Shown here in pieces: positions 29,386 through 36,863 of a DNA stretch of 64,000 nucleotides. The translations under genes were made by a program, and so were the position numbers. The notes beneath the pieces were generated by a model that had not been told where the DNA came from, did not search any database, and was given only the letters and a program-made list of their open reading frames with translations. The DNA is from Thalassovita mediterranea. GTDB lineage: Bacteria > Pseudomonadota > Alphaproteobacteria > Rhodobacterales > Rhodobacteraceae. How positions within the stretch are numbered: the stretch's first letter is position 1; every line of letters starts with the position of its first letter. The stretch is taken from positions 248,001 through 312,000 of the forward strand of contig NZ_CYSF01000007.1 of the NCBI RefSeq assembly GCF_001458435.1, written 5' to 3'.

Positions 29386-30153
29386 ATGCGCGCAGCCGTA
29401 GCTGAATTTTTGGACCGCCCGTGGGTGGGCAATGCCATTTTGGCGGTGATCTTGTTCAACGCGATGATCCTCGGGCTGGAAACATCGCCGGCGGTGATGT
29501 CTGCGGCGGGTGGTGTGATCACTGCGCTGGATCAGGTCTGTCTGGCGATCTTTGTGATCGAACTGGTGGCGAAACTGTTTGCCCGCGGGCCTGCCTTCTT
29601 CCGCTCTGGCTGGAACCTGTTTGACGCAGCAATTGTGGCGATTTCCCTGTCGCCTGCCGGCGAAGGCCTATCGGTGCTGCGGGCGCTGCGGATCCTGCGT
29701 TTGTTGCGCGTCGTCTCGGTCGTGCCGTCCCTGCGCCGTGTGGTGGAGGCGTTTATTCTGGCGCTGCCGGGCATGGCCTCGGTTTTCCTGCTGACCGGCA
29801 TTATCTTCTACATCGGTGCAGTCATGGCGACCAAACTTTATGGCGCCAGCTTCCCGGAATGGTTCGGCACGCTGGGTGCCTCGCTCTATTCGCTGTTTCA
29901 GGTGATGACGCTGGAAAGCTGGTCGATGGGCATTGTGCGTCCGGTGATGGAGGTGCATCCGATGGCGTGGCTGTTCTTTGTGCCGTTTATCCTGATCACG
30001 GCCTTTGCGGTCATGAACCTTGTGGTTGGTCTGATCGTCAGCACGATGCAGGACGCGCACGCCGAGGAGACAGCGGCGGCCACGGATGAATACCGTGATG
30101 ATGTTGTCGCCCGTCTGGACCGGATCGAACAGGCATTGCGTGAGAGAGGGTAG
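29386..30153 (+). CDS. Voltage-gated sodium channel (BacNav/NaChBac family)
   Basis: A 255-residue six-helix channel subunit. S4 (about 96-118) carries gating arginines Arg99, Arg102, Arg105 and Arg108 at three-residue spacing. After S5 the pore loop has the selectivity filter TLESWS (175-180) with Glu177, the sodium-selective signature of NaChBac and relatives. S6 (about 193-222) is followed by a C-terminal helix (DDVVARLDRIEQALRE) fitting the tetramerising coiled coil. Close relatives are known from roseobacters (NavSp, NavRosD). In other bacteria such channels have been linked to motility and pH response. The start has an AGAGGGG site. Confidence 0.92.
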   Translation: MRAAVAEFLDRPWVGNAILAVILFNAMILGLETSPAVMSAAGGVITALDQVCLAIFVIELVAKLFARGPAFFRSGWNLFDAAIVAISLSPAGEGLSVLRALRILRLLRVVSVVPSLRRVVEAFILALPGMASVFLLTGIIFYIGAVMATKLYGASFPEWFGTLGASLYSLFQVMTLESWSMGIVRPVMEVHPMAWLFFVPFILITAFAVMNLVVGLIVSTMQDAHAEETAAATDEYRDDVVARLDRIEQALRERG

Positions 30154-30206
30154 GGCGCAATCTGGCGCCAGATTGCGGTTGCGAAAATGATCCATTTTCG
30201 CGCCCT
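30152..30206. repeat. Compound palindrome overlapping the channel stop codon
   Basis: Outer arms AGGGCGC (30152-30158) and GCGCCCT (30200-30206) enclose two inner hairpins: the perfect 20-base palindrome GCAATCTGGCGCCAGATTGC (30157-30176) and GCGAAAATG-atc-CATTTTCGC (30181-30201). The left arm includes the last two bases of the TAG stop. The design resembles the elements at 30932 and 42085. Confidence 0.7.
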
Positions 30207-30211
30207 GCAAC

Positions 30212-30238
30212 GAAAAACGGCCCCGTCTGGGGCCGTTG
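30212..30238 (-). terminator. Intrinsic terminator of the 2OG-oxygenase gene
   Basis: On the minus strand AACGGCCCC-agac-GGGGCCGTT is followed by TTTCG, 12 bases past the stop of the oxygenase gene. Confidence 0.85.
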
Positions 30239-30249
30239 TGTCATCGGGC

Positions 30250-30876
30250 TTACTCTGCCGCCCATTTGTAGTTGAAGCTGACGGACACACGGTCATCCTC
30301 GACCATGTTCATCGGCACCTCATGGCGCAGCCAGCTTTCCCATAGCAGCACATCACCTACCTTCGGTTCCATATAGACAAAGGTTTGCAGATCGCGGCGC
30401 GCGTCCTTCTTGCGCGGCGGGGCGGCCATCAGGCGGCCGGAGCGCGGATCTTCCAGTTTCAGCGACGAGGTGCCTTCTGGCATCGACACATAGGTGGTGC
30501 CGCTGATCACCGACTGCGGGTGCAGGTGGGATGAGTGCATGCCGCCTTCGGGCAGGATATTGATCCAGAGGTCTTCCAGCTCCAGCTTGCGATCGGCGAG
30601 GTCAAATTCCAGATCCTCGGCAAAGGCCGCGACATGGGCGTCGAGCGCTTTGATCACATCGGCAAAGATCGGCGAGCGCCAGCCAAGGTCGGTGAGCGAG
30701 GCGTAAGAGGTGTAGCCGGGATAGCCGTTTTCCTCACACCAGTCTTGGCCTGCCTCATCATCCTCGGCAATGCCGTAGCAGGAGGCCTCCAGCTCATCCG
30801 GGTCAACGCCGGGGCCGAATTCGTTGAGTTCTGCGCGATAGATGCGCGTGACGAAGAGCGATTCAATCTGTGACAT
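30250..30876 (-). CDS. Putative 2OG-Fe(II) oxygenase (TIGR02466-like)
   Basis: A 208-residue protein with the pattern of the 2OG-FeII_Oxy_5/TIGR02466 group. HSSHLHPQSVISGTTYV (114-130) supplies His117 and His119. LRHEVPMN gives distal His185, and DDRVSVSFNYKW supplies Arg196, expected to bind 2-oxoglutarate. The substrate is unknown; the family likely hydroxylates a protein or small molecule. ATG 30876 is used; an in-frame GTG at 30891 is possible and neither has a good ribosome site. It is the only reverse-strand gene inside the ribosomal cluster. Confidence 0.78.
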   Translation of the reverse strand: MSQIESLFVTRIYRAELNEFGPGVDPDELEASCYGIAEDDEAGQDWCEENGYPGYTSYASLTDLGWRSPIFADVIKALDAHVAAFAEDLEFDLADRKLELEDLWINILPEGGMHSSHLHPQSVISGTTYVSMPEGTSSLKLEDPRSGRLMAAPPRKKDARRDLQTFVYMEPKVGDVLLWESWLRHEVPMNMVEDDRVSVSFNYKWAAE

Positions 30877-30931
30877 AGGGTGGTGATACACCCGCGCGTG
30901 GATGAGGGGTAGGGGGTGTGACGATTGGGCT

Positions 30932-31030
30932 AGGGCGCTGGCGAAGCACTAATGCCAAATCGCAGATTTGGCAGCGCCCGAACCGCCCCCAACGGGGCGG
31001 GCGCTTTGCTTCGCCCCTGCGGTTCAGACG
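30932..31030. repeat. Intergenic palindromic repeat, copy 1
   Basis: The element starts AGGGCGCT and then has GCCAAATC-gca-GATTTGGC, AGCGCCCGAACC, a GC-rich hairpin (CCGCCCC-caa-CGGGGCGG) and a degraded GGTTC arm at 31021. The segment 30953-30984 is nearly identical to 42102-42134. It lies between the oxygenase start and rpmC, within a 350-base stretch without genes. Copies are likely scattered through the genome. Confidence 0.75.
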
Positions 31031-31226
31031 TGGTGCGTTGTTTGACGTAATAAAATAAGGCCGCCCCCATCTTTCCCTTGCCCTCACCCGTGATCCCCCT
31101 TATGTAGCGGCATCCTGCGGATTCGCAGGCTGTAGGGATTCGTCCGTGCAGACATAACCCACCAGGCAACAAGGTGACCCAAACACATAGCGGGGCCTTC
31201 TGGTGTAGTAGAAAGGAAAAGGCGAC

Positions 31227-31427
31227 ATGAACGCCAATGAACTGCGTGATAAGACGCCGGATCAGCTCCGTGAGGACCTGGCGGCTCTTAAGAAAGAAGC
31301 GTTTAACCTGCGCTTTCAACAGGCCACCAATCAGCTCGAAAACACTGCTCGTATGCGTGAAGTCCGTCGTGACGTCGCACGCGTTGCCACTGTGCTGAAC
31401 GAAAAAGCCCAAGCGGCTGCTGAATAA
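31227..31427 (+). CDS. rpmC: Ribosomal protein L29
   Basis: L29 sits at the tunnel exit next to L23. The 66-residue product starts [33 protein letters not shown], the two-helix pattern of the family, with the signature around [27 protein letters not shown]. It heads a unit rpmC-rpsQ-rplN and onward, after an insertion that separates it from rplP. An AAAGGAAAAGG site precedes the start. Confidence 0.97.
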   Translation: MNANELRDKTPDQLREDLAALKKEAFNLRFQQATNQLENTARMREVRRDVARVATVLNEKAQAAAE

Positions 31428-31435
31428 GGACCTGA

Positions 31436-31666
31436 TTGATGCCCAAACGTATTCTGCAAGGCACCGTAACCTCGAACGCAAACGAGCAAACCGTTACCGT
31501 TCTGGTTGAGCGCCGCTTTACGCACCCCGTTCTGAAAAAGACCATCCGTAAGTCCAAAAAGTACCGGGCTCACGATGAGAACAACCAATTCAACGTCGGT
31601 GACGCCGTCCGTATCCAGGAATGTGCACCGAAGTCGAAGACGAAGCGTTGGGAAGTGATCGCCTAA
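31436..31666 (+). CDS. rpsQ: Ribosomal protein S17
   Basis: S17 is an early 16S rRNA-binding OB-fold protein. The 76-residue product starts [20 protein letters not shown], has [20 protein letters not shown] and the motif [20 protein letters not shown]. It is 8 bases after rpmC. rplN follows after an 89-base gap with no clear terminator. Confidence 0.98.
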   Translation: MMPKRILQGTVTSNANEQTVTVLVERRFTHPVLKKTIRKSKKYRAHDENNQFNVGDAVRIQECAPKSKTKRWEVIA

Positions 31667-31755
31667 GTCTGACTTAGCCGATCCCAACGCTTTAATTAGC
31701 GAAACCCTGGGGAAATGGACCTCTGCAAGTCCCCCCACAGGTCGGGAGAAACCAA

Positions 31756-32124
31756 ATGATCCAGATGCAGACCAATCTGGATGTAGCTGACAACTCCGGC
31801 GCACGCCGAGTTCAGTGCATCAAGGTTCTGGGTGGCTCGCACCGTCGTTATGCGTCGGTGGGCGACATCATTGTCGTTTCCGTCAAGGAAGCCATTCCGC
31901 GTGGTCGTGTGAAAAAAGGTGACGTGCGTAAAGCCGTCGTCGTTCGCACTGCCAAAGAAGTACGTCGTGAAGACGGCACCGCGATCCGTTTCGATCGCAA
32001 CGCAGCTGTTATCCTGAACAACAACAACGAGCCCGTAGGTACCCGTATCTTTGGCCCGGTTGTTCGTGAGCTGCGCGGCAAAGGCATGATGAAGATCGTG
32101 TCGCTCGCTCCGGAGGTGCTGTAA
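31756..32124 (+). CDS. rplN: Ribosomal protein L14
   Basis: L14 lies at the subunit interface and binds the factor RsfS in other bacteria. The 122-residue product starts [20 protein letters not shown] and has the signature [29 protein letters not shown] and [24 protein letters not shown] at the end. A GGGAG site precedes the start. First gene of the run that continues to rpmD. Confidence 0.98.
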   Translation: MIQMQTNLDVADNSGARRVQCIKVLGGSHRRYASVGDIIVVSVKEAIPRGRVKKGDVRKAVVVRTAKEVRREDGTAIRFDRNAAVILNNNNEPVGTRIFGPVVRELRGKGMMKIVSLAPEVL

Positions 32125-32125
32125 T

Positions 32126-32431
32126 ATGGCTGCTAAGTTGAAAAAAGGCGACAAGGTCGTCGTGCTGACCGGCAAAGACAAGGGCAAAGAAGGCGTTATC
32201 GCTTCCGTTGACCCCGCAGCTGGTAAAGCAGTTGTAGATGGCATCAACATGGCCATCCGCCACACCCGTCAGACCCAGACCAGCCAAGGTGGCCGCCTGC
32301 CCAAGGCAATGCCGATCCAGCTGTCGAACCTGGCGATCCTGGACGCAAACGGCAAAGCAACTCGTGTTGGCTTCCGCATGGAAGGTGACAAGAAAGTACG
32401 CTTCGCCAAGACCACGGGGGACGTGATCTAA
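32126..32431 (+). CDS. rplX: Ribosomal protein L24
   Basis: L24 starts assembly of the large subunit. The 101-residue product begins [20 protein letters not shown], the KOW-motif region, followed by [23 protein letters not shown]. One base separates it from rplN and it overlaps the rplE start by one base (TAATG). Confidence 0.98.
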   Translation: MAAKLKKGDKVVVLTGKDKGKEGVIASVDPAAGKAVVDGINMAIRHTRQTQTSQGGRLPKAMPIQLSNLAILDANGKATRVGFRMEGDKKVRFAKTTGDVI

Positions 32432-32991
32432 TGACTGATGCAACTTACACCCCGCGTCTGAAGGCCCAGTATGTCGAAACCATCCGCGCTGCTTTGAAAG
32501 AAGAGTTCGGCTACAAAAACGACATGCAGATCCCGCGTCTGGACAAAATCGTCCTGAACATCGGCTGCGGCGCAGAAGCTGTCAAAGACAGCAAGAAAGC
32601 CAAATCCGCTCAGGAAGATCTGACCAAGATCGCTGGTCAGAAAGCTCTGACCACCGTTGCCAAGAACTCGATCGCGGGCTTCCGCGTACGTGAAGGTATG
32701 CCGATGGGCGCGAAAGTGACCCTGCGCGGCGACCGCATGTATGAATTCCTGGACCGTCTGATCACCATCGCAATGCCTCGTATCCGCGACTTCCGCGGTG
32801 TTTCGGGCACGTCGTTCGACGGCCGCGGCAACTACGCCACCGGTCTGAAAGAACACATCGTGTTCCCCGAAATCGACTTCGACAAAGTTGACGAAGTCTG
32901 GGGTATGGACATCGTGATTGCCACCACCGCGAACACCGACGCGGAAGCGAAGAGCCTGTTGAAAGCACTCAACATGCCCTTCAACAGCTAA
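32431..32991 (+). CDS. rplE: Ribosomal protein L5
   Basis: L5 binds 5S rRNA and contacts P-site tRNA. The 186-residue product has [19 protein letters not shown] and the signature [32 protein letters not shown], ending ALNMPFNS. Length is typical. It overlaps rplX by one base and is 19 bases before rpsN. Confidence 0.98.
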   Translation: MTDATYTPRLKAQYVETIRAALKEEFGYKNDMQIPRLDKIVLNIGCGAEAVKDSKKAKSAQEDLTKIAGQKALTTVAKNSIAGFRVREGMPMGAKVTLRGDRMYEFLDRLITIAMPRIRDFRGVSGTSFDGRGNYATGLKEHIVFPEIDFDKVDEVWGMDIVIATTANTDAEAKSLLKALNMPFNS

Positions 32992-33010
32992 GCGCGGGGA
33001 GATTAGAGTT

Positions 33011-33316
33011 ATGGCTAAAAAATCCATGGTCGCCCGTGAGGTTAAGCGCGAGAAGCTGGTTGCAAAATACGCTGCCAAGCGCGCTGCCCTCAAAGAGGTC
33101 ATCAATGACAAAGAAAAGCCGATGGAAGAGCGTTTCCGCGCTTCTCTCGCGCTTGCGAAACTGCCGCGCAACAGCTCGGCTACCCGTCTGCACAACCGCT
33201 GTCAGCTGACCGGTCGTCCTCACGCTTACTACCGTAAGCTCAAGGTCAGCCGTATCATGCTGCGGGAACTGGGCTCGTTTGGCCAGATCCCCGGTCTGGT
33301 GAAATCCAGCTGGTAA
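33011..33316 (+). CDS. rpsN: Ribosomal protein S14, zinc-free type
   Basis: The 101-residue product is the long form of S14 without the C-x2-C zinc ribbon, as usual in Proteobacteria. [20 protein letters not shown] starts it and the signature [27 protein letters not shown] lies near the end. S14 helps assemble the 30S head. It lies between rplE and rpsH in standard order. Confidence 0.98.
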   Translation: MAKKSMVAREVKREKLVAKYAAKRAALKEVINDKEKPMEERFRASLALAKLPRNSSATRLHNRCQLTGRPHAYYRKLKVSRIMLRELGSFGQIPGLVKSSW

Positions 33317-33329
33317 GGGAGAGATAGTA

Positions 33330-33722
33330 ATGAACGATCCTATCGGCGATATGCTCACCCGTATCCGTAACGCTCAAATGCGTGGTAAGTCCTCCGTGTC
33401 GACCCCCGCATCCAAGCTGCGCGGCTGGGTTCTGGATGTACTGGCTGACGAAGGCTACATCCGCGGCTACGAAAAAGGCACCGGTGTTGATGGTCATCCG
33501 ACCCTCGAAATCGAGCTGAAGTACTACGAAGGCACCCCCGTCATTCGCGAACTGAAGCGGGTCTCCAAACCCGGTCGTCGCGTATACATGGGCGTCAATG
33601 ACATCCCCGTTGTCCGTCAGGGCCTGGGCGTGTCGATTGTCAGCACTCCGAAAGGTGTGATGTCGGATGCAAACGCTCGCTCCAACAACGTTGGTGGCGA
33701 AGTGCTCTGCACCGTCTTCTAA
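33330..33722 (+). CDS. rpsH: Ribosomal protein S8
   Basis: S8 binds helix 21 of 16S rRNA and in E. coli also represses the spc operon by binding mRNA near rplE. The 130-residue product starts [20 protein letters not shown] and ends with the signature [30 protein letters not shown]. An AAGGGAGAG site precedes it. Whether S8 controls this operon was not tested. Confidence 0.98.
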   Translation: MNDPIGDMLTRIRNAQMRGKSSVSTPASKLRGWVLDVLADEGYIRGYEKGTGVDGHPTLEIELKYYEGTPVIRELKRVSKPGRRVYMGVNDIPVVRQGLGVSIVSTPKGVMSDANARSNNVGGEVLCTVF

Positions 33723-33733
33723 GGAGGTCTGCA

Positions 33734-34267
33734 ATGTCTCGTATTGGTAAAAAACCGGTCGAACTGCCCAGCGGCGTTACTGCCACTGTGTCCGGCCAGA
33801 CCATCGAAGTGAAAGGCGCGAAAGCGACCCAGAGCTTCACTGCAACTGATGATGTGACCATCACCGTTGAAGAAAACGCTGTTGTTGTTACCCCCCGTGG
33901 TAAGTCCAAGCGTGCTCGTCAGCAGTGGGGCATGTCGCGCACCATGGTGGCCAACATGGTCAAAGGTGTGACTGTTGGTTTCAAGAAAGAGCTTGAGATC
34001 AACGGTGTTGGTTACCGTGCTCAGATGCAGGGCAACGTCCTGAAGCTGAACCTCGGTTACTCGCACGACGTGAACTTCGAAGTGCCGGCCGGCGTGACCG
34101 TGACCGCACCGAAGCCCACCGAGATCATCATCGAAGGTGACGACGCTCAACTCGTTGGCCAAGTCGCGGCAAACATCCGCGAATGGCGTAAGCCCGAGCC
34201 CTACAAAGGCAAAGGCATCAAATACAAAGACGAGTTTATCTTCCGCAAGGAAGGCAAGAAGAAGTAA
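33734..34267 (+). CDS. rplF: Ribosomal protein L6
   Basis: L6 sits near the sarcin-ricin loop. The 177-residue product starts [20 protein letters not shown] and ends with the signature [23 protein letters not shown]. Two L6 repeats are visible. An AAGGAGG site precedes the start; rplR follows after 11 bases. Confidence 0.98.
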   Translation: MSRIGKKPVELPSGVTATVSGQTIEVKGAKATQSFTATDDVTITVEENAVVVTPRGKSKRARQQWGMSRTMVANMVKGVTVGFKKELEINGVGYRAQMQGNVLKLNLGYSHDVNFEVPAGVTVTAPKPTEIIIEGDDAQLVGQVAANIREWRKPEPYKGKGIKYKDEFIFRKEGKKK

Positions 34268-34278
34268 GGACCAGACTA

Positions 34279-34638
34279 ATGGCAAACAGCAAAAGAACCC
34301 TGTTTCTGAAGCGCCGCCTGCGCGTCCGGAACAAACTTCGCAAAGTGAACACAGGCAAGCTGCGCCTTTCGGTTCACCGCTCGAACAAGAACATCAGCGC
34401 TCAGCTGATCGACGACGTCAGCGGTGTAACTCTGGTATCGGCTTCGTCGCTGGAAAAAGACCTGGGCGTTGTTGGCAAAAACAACATCGAAGCAGCTGCA
34501 AAAGTTGGTGCAGCTGTTGCGGAACGCGCCGTAAAGGCCGGCCACACCGAAGCGTACTTCGACCGTGGCGGTTTCCTGTTCCACGGCAAAGTCAAGGCTC
34601 TGGCCGAGGCTGCGCGTGAAGGTGGCCTGAAGGTCTAA
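34279..34638 (+). CDS. rplR: Ribosomal protein L18
   Basis: L18 brings 5S rRNA to the large subunit together with L5. The 119-residue product starts [20 protein letters not shown], has [19 protein letters not shown] and ends [28 protein letters not shown]. After it comes an unusual 128-base gap with a strong hairpin before rpsE. Confidence 0.98.
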   Translation: MANSKRTLFLKRRLRVRNKLRKVNTGKLRLSVHRSNKNISAQLIDDVSGVTLVSASSLEKDLGVVGKNNIEAAAKVGAAVAERAVKAGHTEAYFDRGGFLFHGKVKALAEAAREGGLKV

Positions 34639-34646
34639 TGACCTGC

Positions 34647-34667
34647 GGGGGGCGCCTGTCGCCCCCC
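34647..34667 (+). promoter_or_regulatory. Strong hairpin between rplR and rpsE
   Basis: GGGGGGCG-cctgt-CGCCCCCC: a perfect eight-pair GC stem, 9 bases after the rplR stop. No T-run follows (GATGATCC), so it is not a standard terminator. It may mark a processing or pausing site inside the spc operon. Confidence 0.55.
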
Positions 34668-34766
34668 CGATGATCCGGGGCTGTCCTCTTGGGGTTTCCT
34701 GATAGGGCGGTCACCAGGATTGAAACAACAGGCGCCGCAATGCGCCATTCAGAAAGGAATGCCGAA

Positions 34767-35324
34767 ATGGCAGAACGTGAAAACCGCCGGGATCGCCGCG
34801 AACGCGACGAAGCTCCGGAATTCGCAGATCGTCTCGTCGCGATCAACCGTGTGTCGAAAACCGTTAAAGGTGGTAAGCGCTTCGGCTTCGCCGCTCTGGT
34901 GGTTGTCGGCGATCAGAAAGGCCGTGTAGGCTTCGGTAAAGGTAAAGCGAAAGAGGTCCCCGAGGCCATTCGTAAAGCCACCGAGCAGGCCAAGCGTCAA
35001 ATGATCCGCGTACCTCTGAAAGAGGGCCGCACCCTGCACCACGACATGGAAGGTCGTCACGGTGCCGGTAAGGTCGTGATGCGCACCGCACCGGAAGGTA
35101 CCGGGATCATCGCAGGTGGTCCGATGCGTGCCGTTTTCGAAATGCTGGGCATCAAAGACGTTGTGTCCAAGTCGATCGGTTCGCAGAACCCCTACAACAT
35201 GATCCGCGCAACCCTGAACGGCCTGACCAAAGAGTCCAGCCCCCGTTCGGTTGCAGCACGTCGTGGCAAAAAAGTTGCTGACATCCTGCGCAAGGACGAA
35301 GCACCTGCAGCCGCAGACTCGTAA
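34767..35324 (+). CDS. rpsE: Ribosomal protein S5
   Basis: S5 helps decoding fidelity and mRNA unwinding. The 185-residue product starts [19 protein letters not shown] and has the S5 signature [20 protein letters not shown] stretch at 27-42 and [24 protein letters not shown] 34767 has an AAAGGAA site; a 26-residue upstream extension lacks family support. An acidic/Ala-rich tail ends the protein. rpmD follows after 12 bases. Confidence 0.97.
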   Translation: MAERENRRDRRERDEAPEFADRLVAINRVSKTVKGGKRFGFAALVVVGDQKGRVGFGKGKAKEVPEAIRKATEQAKRQMIRVPLKEGRTLHHDMEGRHGAGKVVMRTAPEGTGIIAGGPMRAVFEMLGIKDVVSKSIGSQNPYNMIRATLNGLTKESSPRSVAARRGKKVADILRKDEAPAAADS

Positions 35325-35336
35325 GGAGAGCGTCCC

Positions 35337-35525
35337 ATGGCTAAAACCATCGTCGTAAAACAGATCGGTTCCCCGATCCGTCGCCCCGCAGATCAGCGCG
35401 CCACTCTGGTGGGTCTCGGTCTGAACAAGATGCACAAAACCCGTGAGCTGGAGGATACTCCCTCGGTTCGCGGCATGGTCAACAAGATCCCGCATCTGGT
35501 GAAAATCATCGAAGAGCGCGGCTAA
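35337..35525 (+). CDS. rpmD: Ribosomal protein L30
   Basis: The 62-residue product has the L30 pattern: [40 protein letters not shown] with the ferredoxin-like fold signature. It is preceded by AAGGAGAG. It ends this transcription unit, since a strong terminator follows, whereas in E. coli rplO would be next. Confidence 0.97.
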   Translation: MAKTIVVKQIGSPIRRPADQRATLVGLGLNKMHKTRELEDTPSVRGMVNKIPHLVKIIEERG

Positions 35526-35548
35526 GCCGTCCGCTTCTTGAAAATTGG

Positions 35549-35582
35549 AAACGCCCCGATCCTCTGGTCGGGGCGTTTTCTT
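35549..35582 (+). terminator. Intrinsic terminator after rpmD
   Basis: ACGCCCCGA, an 8-base loop, TCGGGGCGT, then TTTCTTTT. Perfect nine-pair stem. Confidence 0.93.
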
Positions 35583-35828
35583 TTGTGGGTTCGCTGTGCG
35601 GATGAGGCATCTTTGCGCCTGCATATCGTTGAACTGTATGCCTTTTCGCCCACCCATAACGCCAGCTTACCCCCCCTTATAACCCAGCCATGCGCAAGAC
35701 GCAGAGCGGGCGGGCGGACTCTGCGATACTCTTTCCCTAGGGGCATTTCTATATAAGCCGTGTCGCAGGAAGCGGCAGAACATGACCCCAGGGGCATCGG
35801 CCCCACCTGATATTTAGGAGTAATCAAT
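35583..35828 (+). promoter_or_regulatory. Leader/promoter region of the DUF1127 gene
   Basis: This region has TATATAAG at 35750-35757, a good -10 box without an obvious TTGAC-type -35 box, which may point to an alternative sigma factor. An inverted repeat GCAGAG/CTCTGC (35701-35724) lies upstream. A small hairpin GGGGC-atcg-GCCCC (35791-35804) sits in the leader just before the AGGAG site. Confidence 0.35.
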
Positions 35829-36041
35829 ATGGCTTATGCAGCTACCGCCCCCCGTGGCCTTCACATCGTTGCACGTCTGAACGCAGCCTTTGCTGCCGTG
35901 AAAGCAGCCCGCAAACGTCGCGCCGCCTACGAAGAAACCGTGACCGAACTGTCCGCACTGAGCAACCGCGAACTGACCGATCTGGGCGTAGATCGCCACG
36001 ACATCCAGCGCATCGCTTATGAGCACGTCTACACCCTCTAA
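35829..36041 (+). CDS. DUF1127 protein
   Basis: A 70-residue basic protein whose C-terminal half, ELSALSNRELTDLGVDRHDIQRIAYEH, is the DUF1127 (YjiS-like) signature. Small arginine-rich DUF1127 proteins are abundant in alphaproteobacteria. In Rhodobacter sphaeroides one (CcaF1) affects RNA turnover, and in Agrobacterium others influence phosphate and carbon metabolism. It has an AGGAG site and its own terminator, so it is a monocistronic gene placed between rpmD and rplO. The link to ribosomal genes may be only positional. Confidence 0.85.
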   Translation: MAYAATAPRGLHIVARLNAAFAAVKAARKRRAAYEETVTELSALSNRELTDLGVDRHDIQRIAYEHVYTL

Positions 36042-36074
36042 GCTGCGCATCAACGCACATCGCTTTGATTGCAT

Positions 36075-36106
36075 GACGCCTCTGCCCTTGCAGAGGCGTT
36101 TTGCGT
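36075..36106 (+). terminator. Intrinsic terminator of the DUF1127 gene
   Basis: ACGCCTCTG-cccttg-CAGAGGCGT followed by TTTGCGTTTTC, 35 bases after the stop. Confidence 0.88.
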
Positions 36107-36277
36107 TTTCAGGGCAGGGGCTTTTCAGGGCACGGACATGGCCAGCCCCTTGATCCATACGGCCAACCCGCGTATACGCGCCCAGTGGCCCTAGGTGGGT
36201 CATAGAATCAACAAGCAAAAAACGCCGTGTTTGACCCGCTTACGCTTCAGGGGTCAGTTCCGGCAAGGAGAAGCGAA

Positions 36278-36739
36278 ATGAAACTTAACGAACTCCGCGA
36301 CAATCCTGGCGCAACCAAAAAACGCATGCGCGTTGGCCGTGGTCCCGGCTCCGGCAAGGGTAAAATGGGTGGCCGTGGTATCAAAGGTCAGAAGTCGCGT
36401 TCGGGTGTATCGATCAACGGCTACGAAGGTGGCCAGATGCCGCTGTACCAGCGCCTGCCTAAGCGCGGTTTCAACGTACCGAACCCCAAGAAATACGCCG
36501 TTCTGAACCTGGGCCTGCTGGGCAAGTTCATCGAAGCTGGCAAGATCGACGCATCTGCACCGATCACCGAAGACGTTCTGGTCGAAAGCGGCCTGATCCG
36601 TCGTAAACTGGACGGCATCCGCATCCTGGCCAAAGGCGACTTCAACGCCAAAGTTGAGCTGGATGTAACCGGTGCATCCAAGTCGGCCATCGAAGCTGTC
36701 GAAAAAGCAGGCGGCTCTCTGAAGGTCAAAGGCGCGTAA
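36278..36739 (+). CDS. rplO: Ribosomal protein L15
   Basis: L15 is a late-assembling large-subunit protein. The 153-residue product starts [20 protein letters not shown], with [24 protein letters not shown] and [21 protein letters not shown] [21 protein letters not shown] 36278 has an AAGGAG site; the 17-residue upstream extension was rejected. It heads the rplO-secY-adk unit after the DUF1127 terminator. Confidence 0.97.
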   Translation: MKLNELRDNPGATKKRMRVGRGPGSGKGKMGGRGIKGQKSRSGVSINGYEGGQMPLYQRLPKRGFNVPNPKKYAVLNLGLLGKFIEAGKIDASAPITEDVLVESGLIRRKLDGIRILAKGDFNAKVELDVTGASKSAIEAVEKAGGSLKVKGA

Positions 36740-36760
36740 GCGACGCGTTAACGGGTTGTG

Positions 36761-36848
36761 AGCGGCGGCTTCGCCGCTTACATATGACCCCAGTTTTCCT
36801 AAGAACGCCGCCTGAGCTGGAAAACGCTCCGGGCGGCGTTGTCATATG
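36761..36848 (+). promoter_or_regulatory. Nested inverted repeats ahead of secY
   Basis: First AGCGGCG-gctt-CGCCGCT (36761-36778). Then CATATGAC (36781-36788) pairs with GTCATATG (36841-36848), enclosing AACGCCGCC (36804-36812) and GGCGGCGTT (36832-36840). The structure ends just before the secY ribosome site (36851-36856). No T-run follows either hairpin. Confidence 0.6.
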
Positions 36849-36863
36849 AAGAGAGACCAACGC

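Noticed and set aside
30863..31087. Reverse-strand frame containing GRFGRCQICDLA
   Set aside because: It is a translation of the palindromic repeat. The same peptide pattern appears at 41998-42210 from the second copy.
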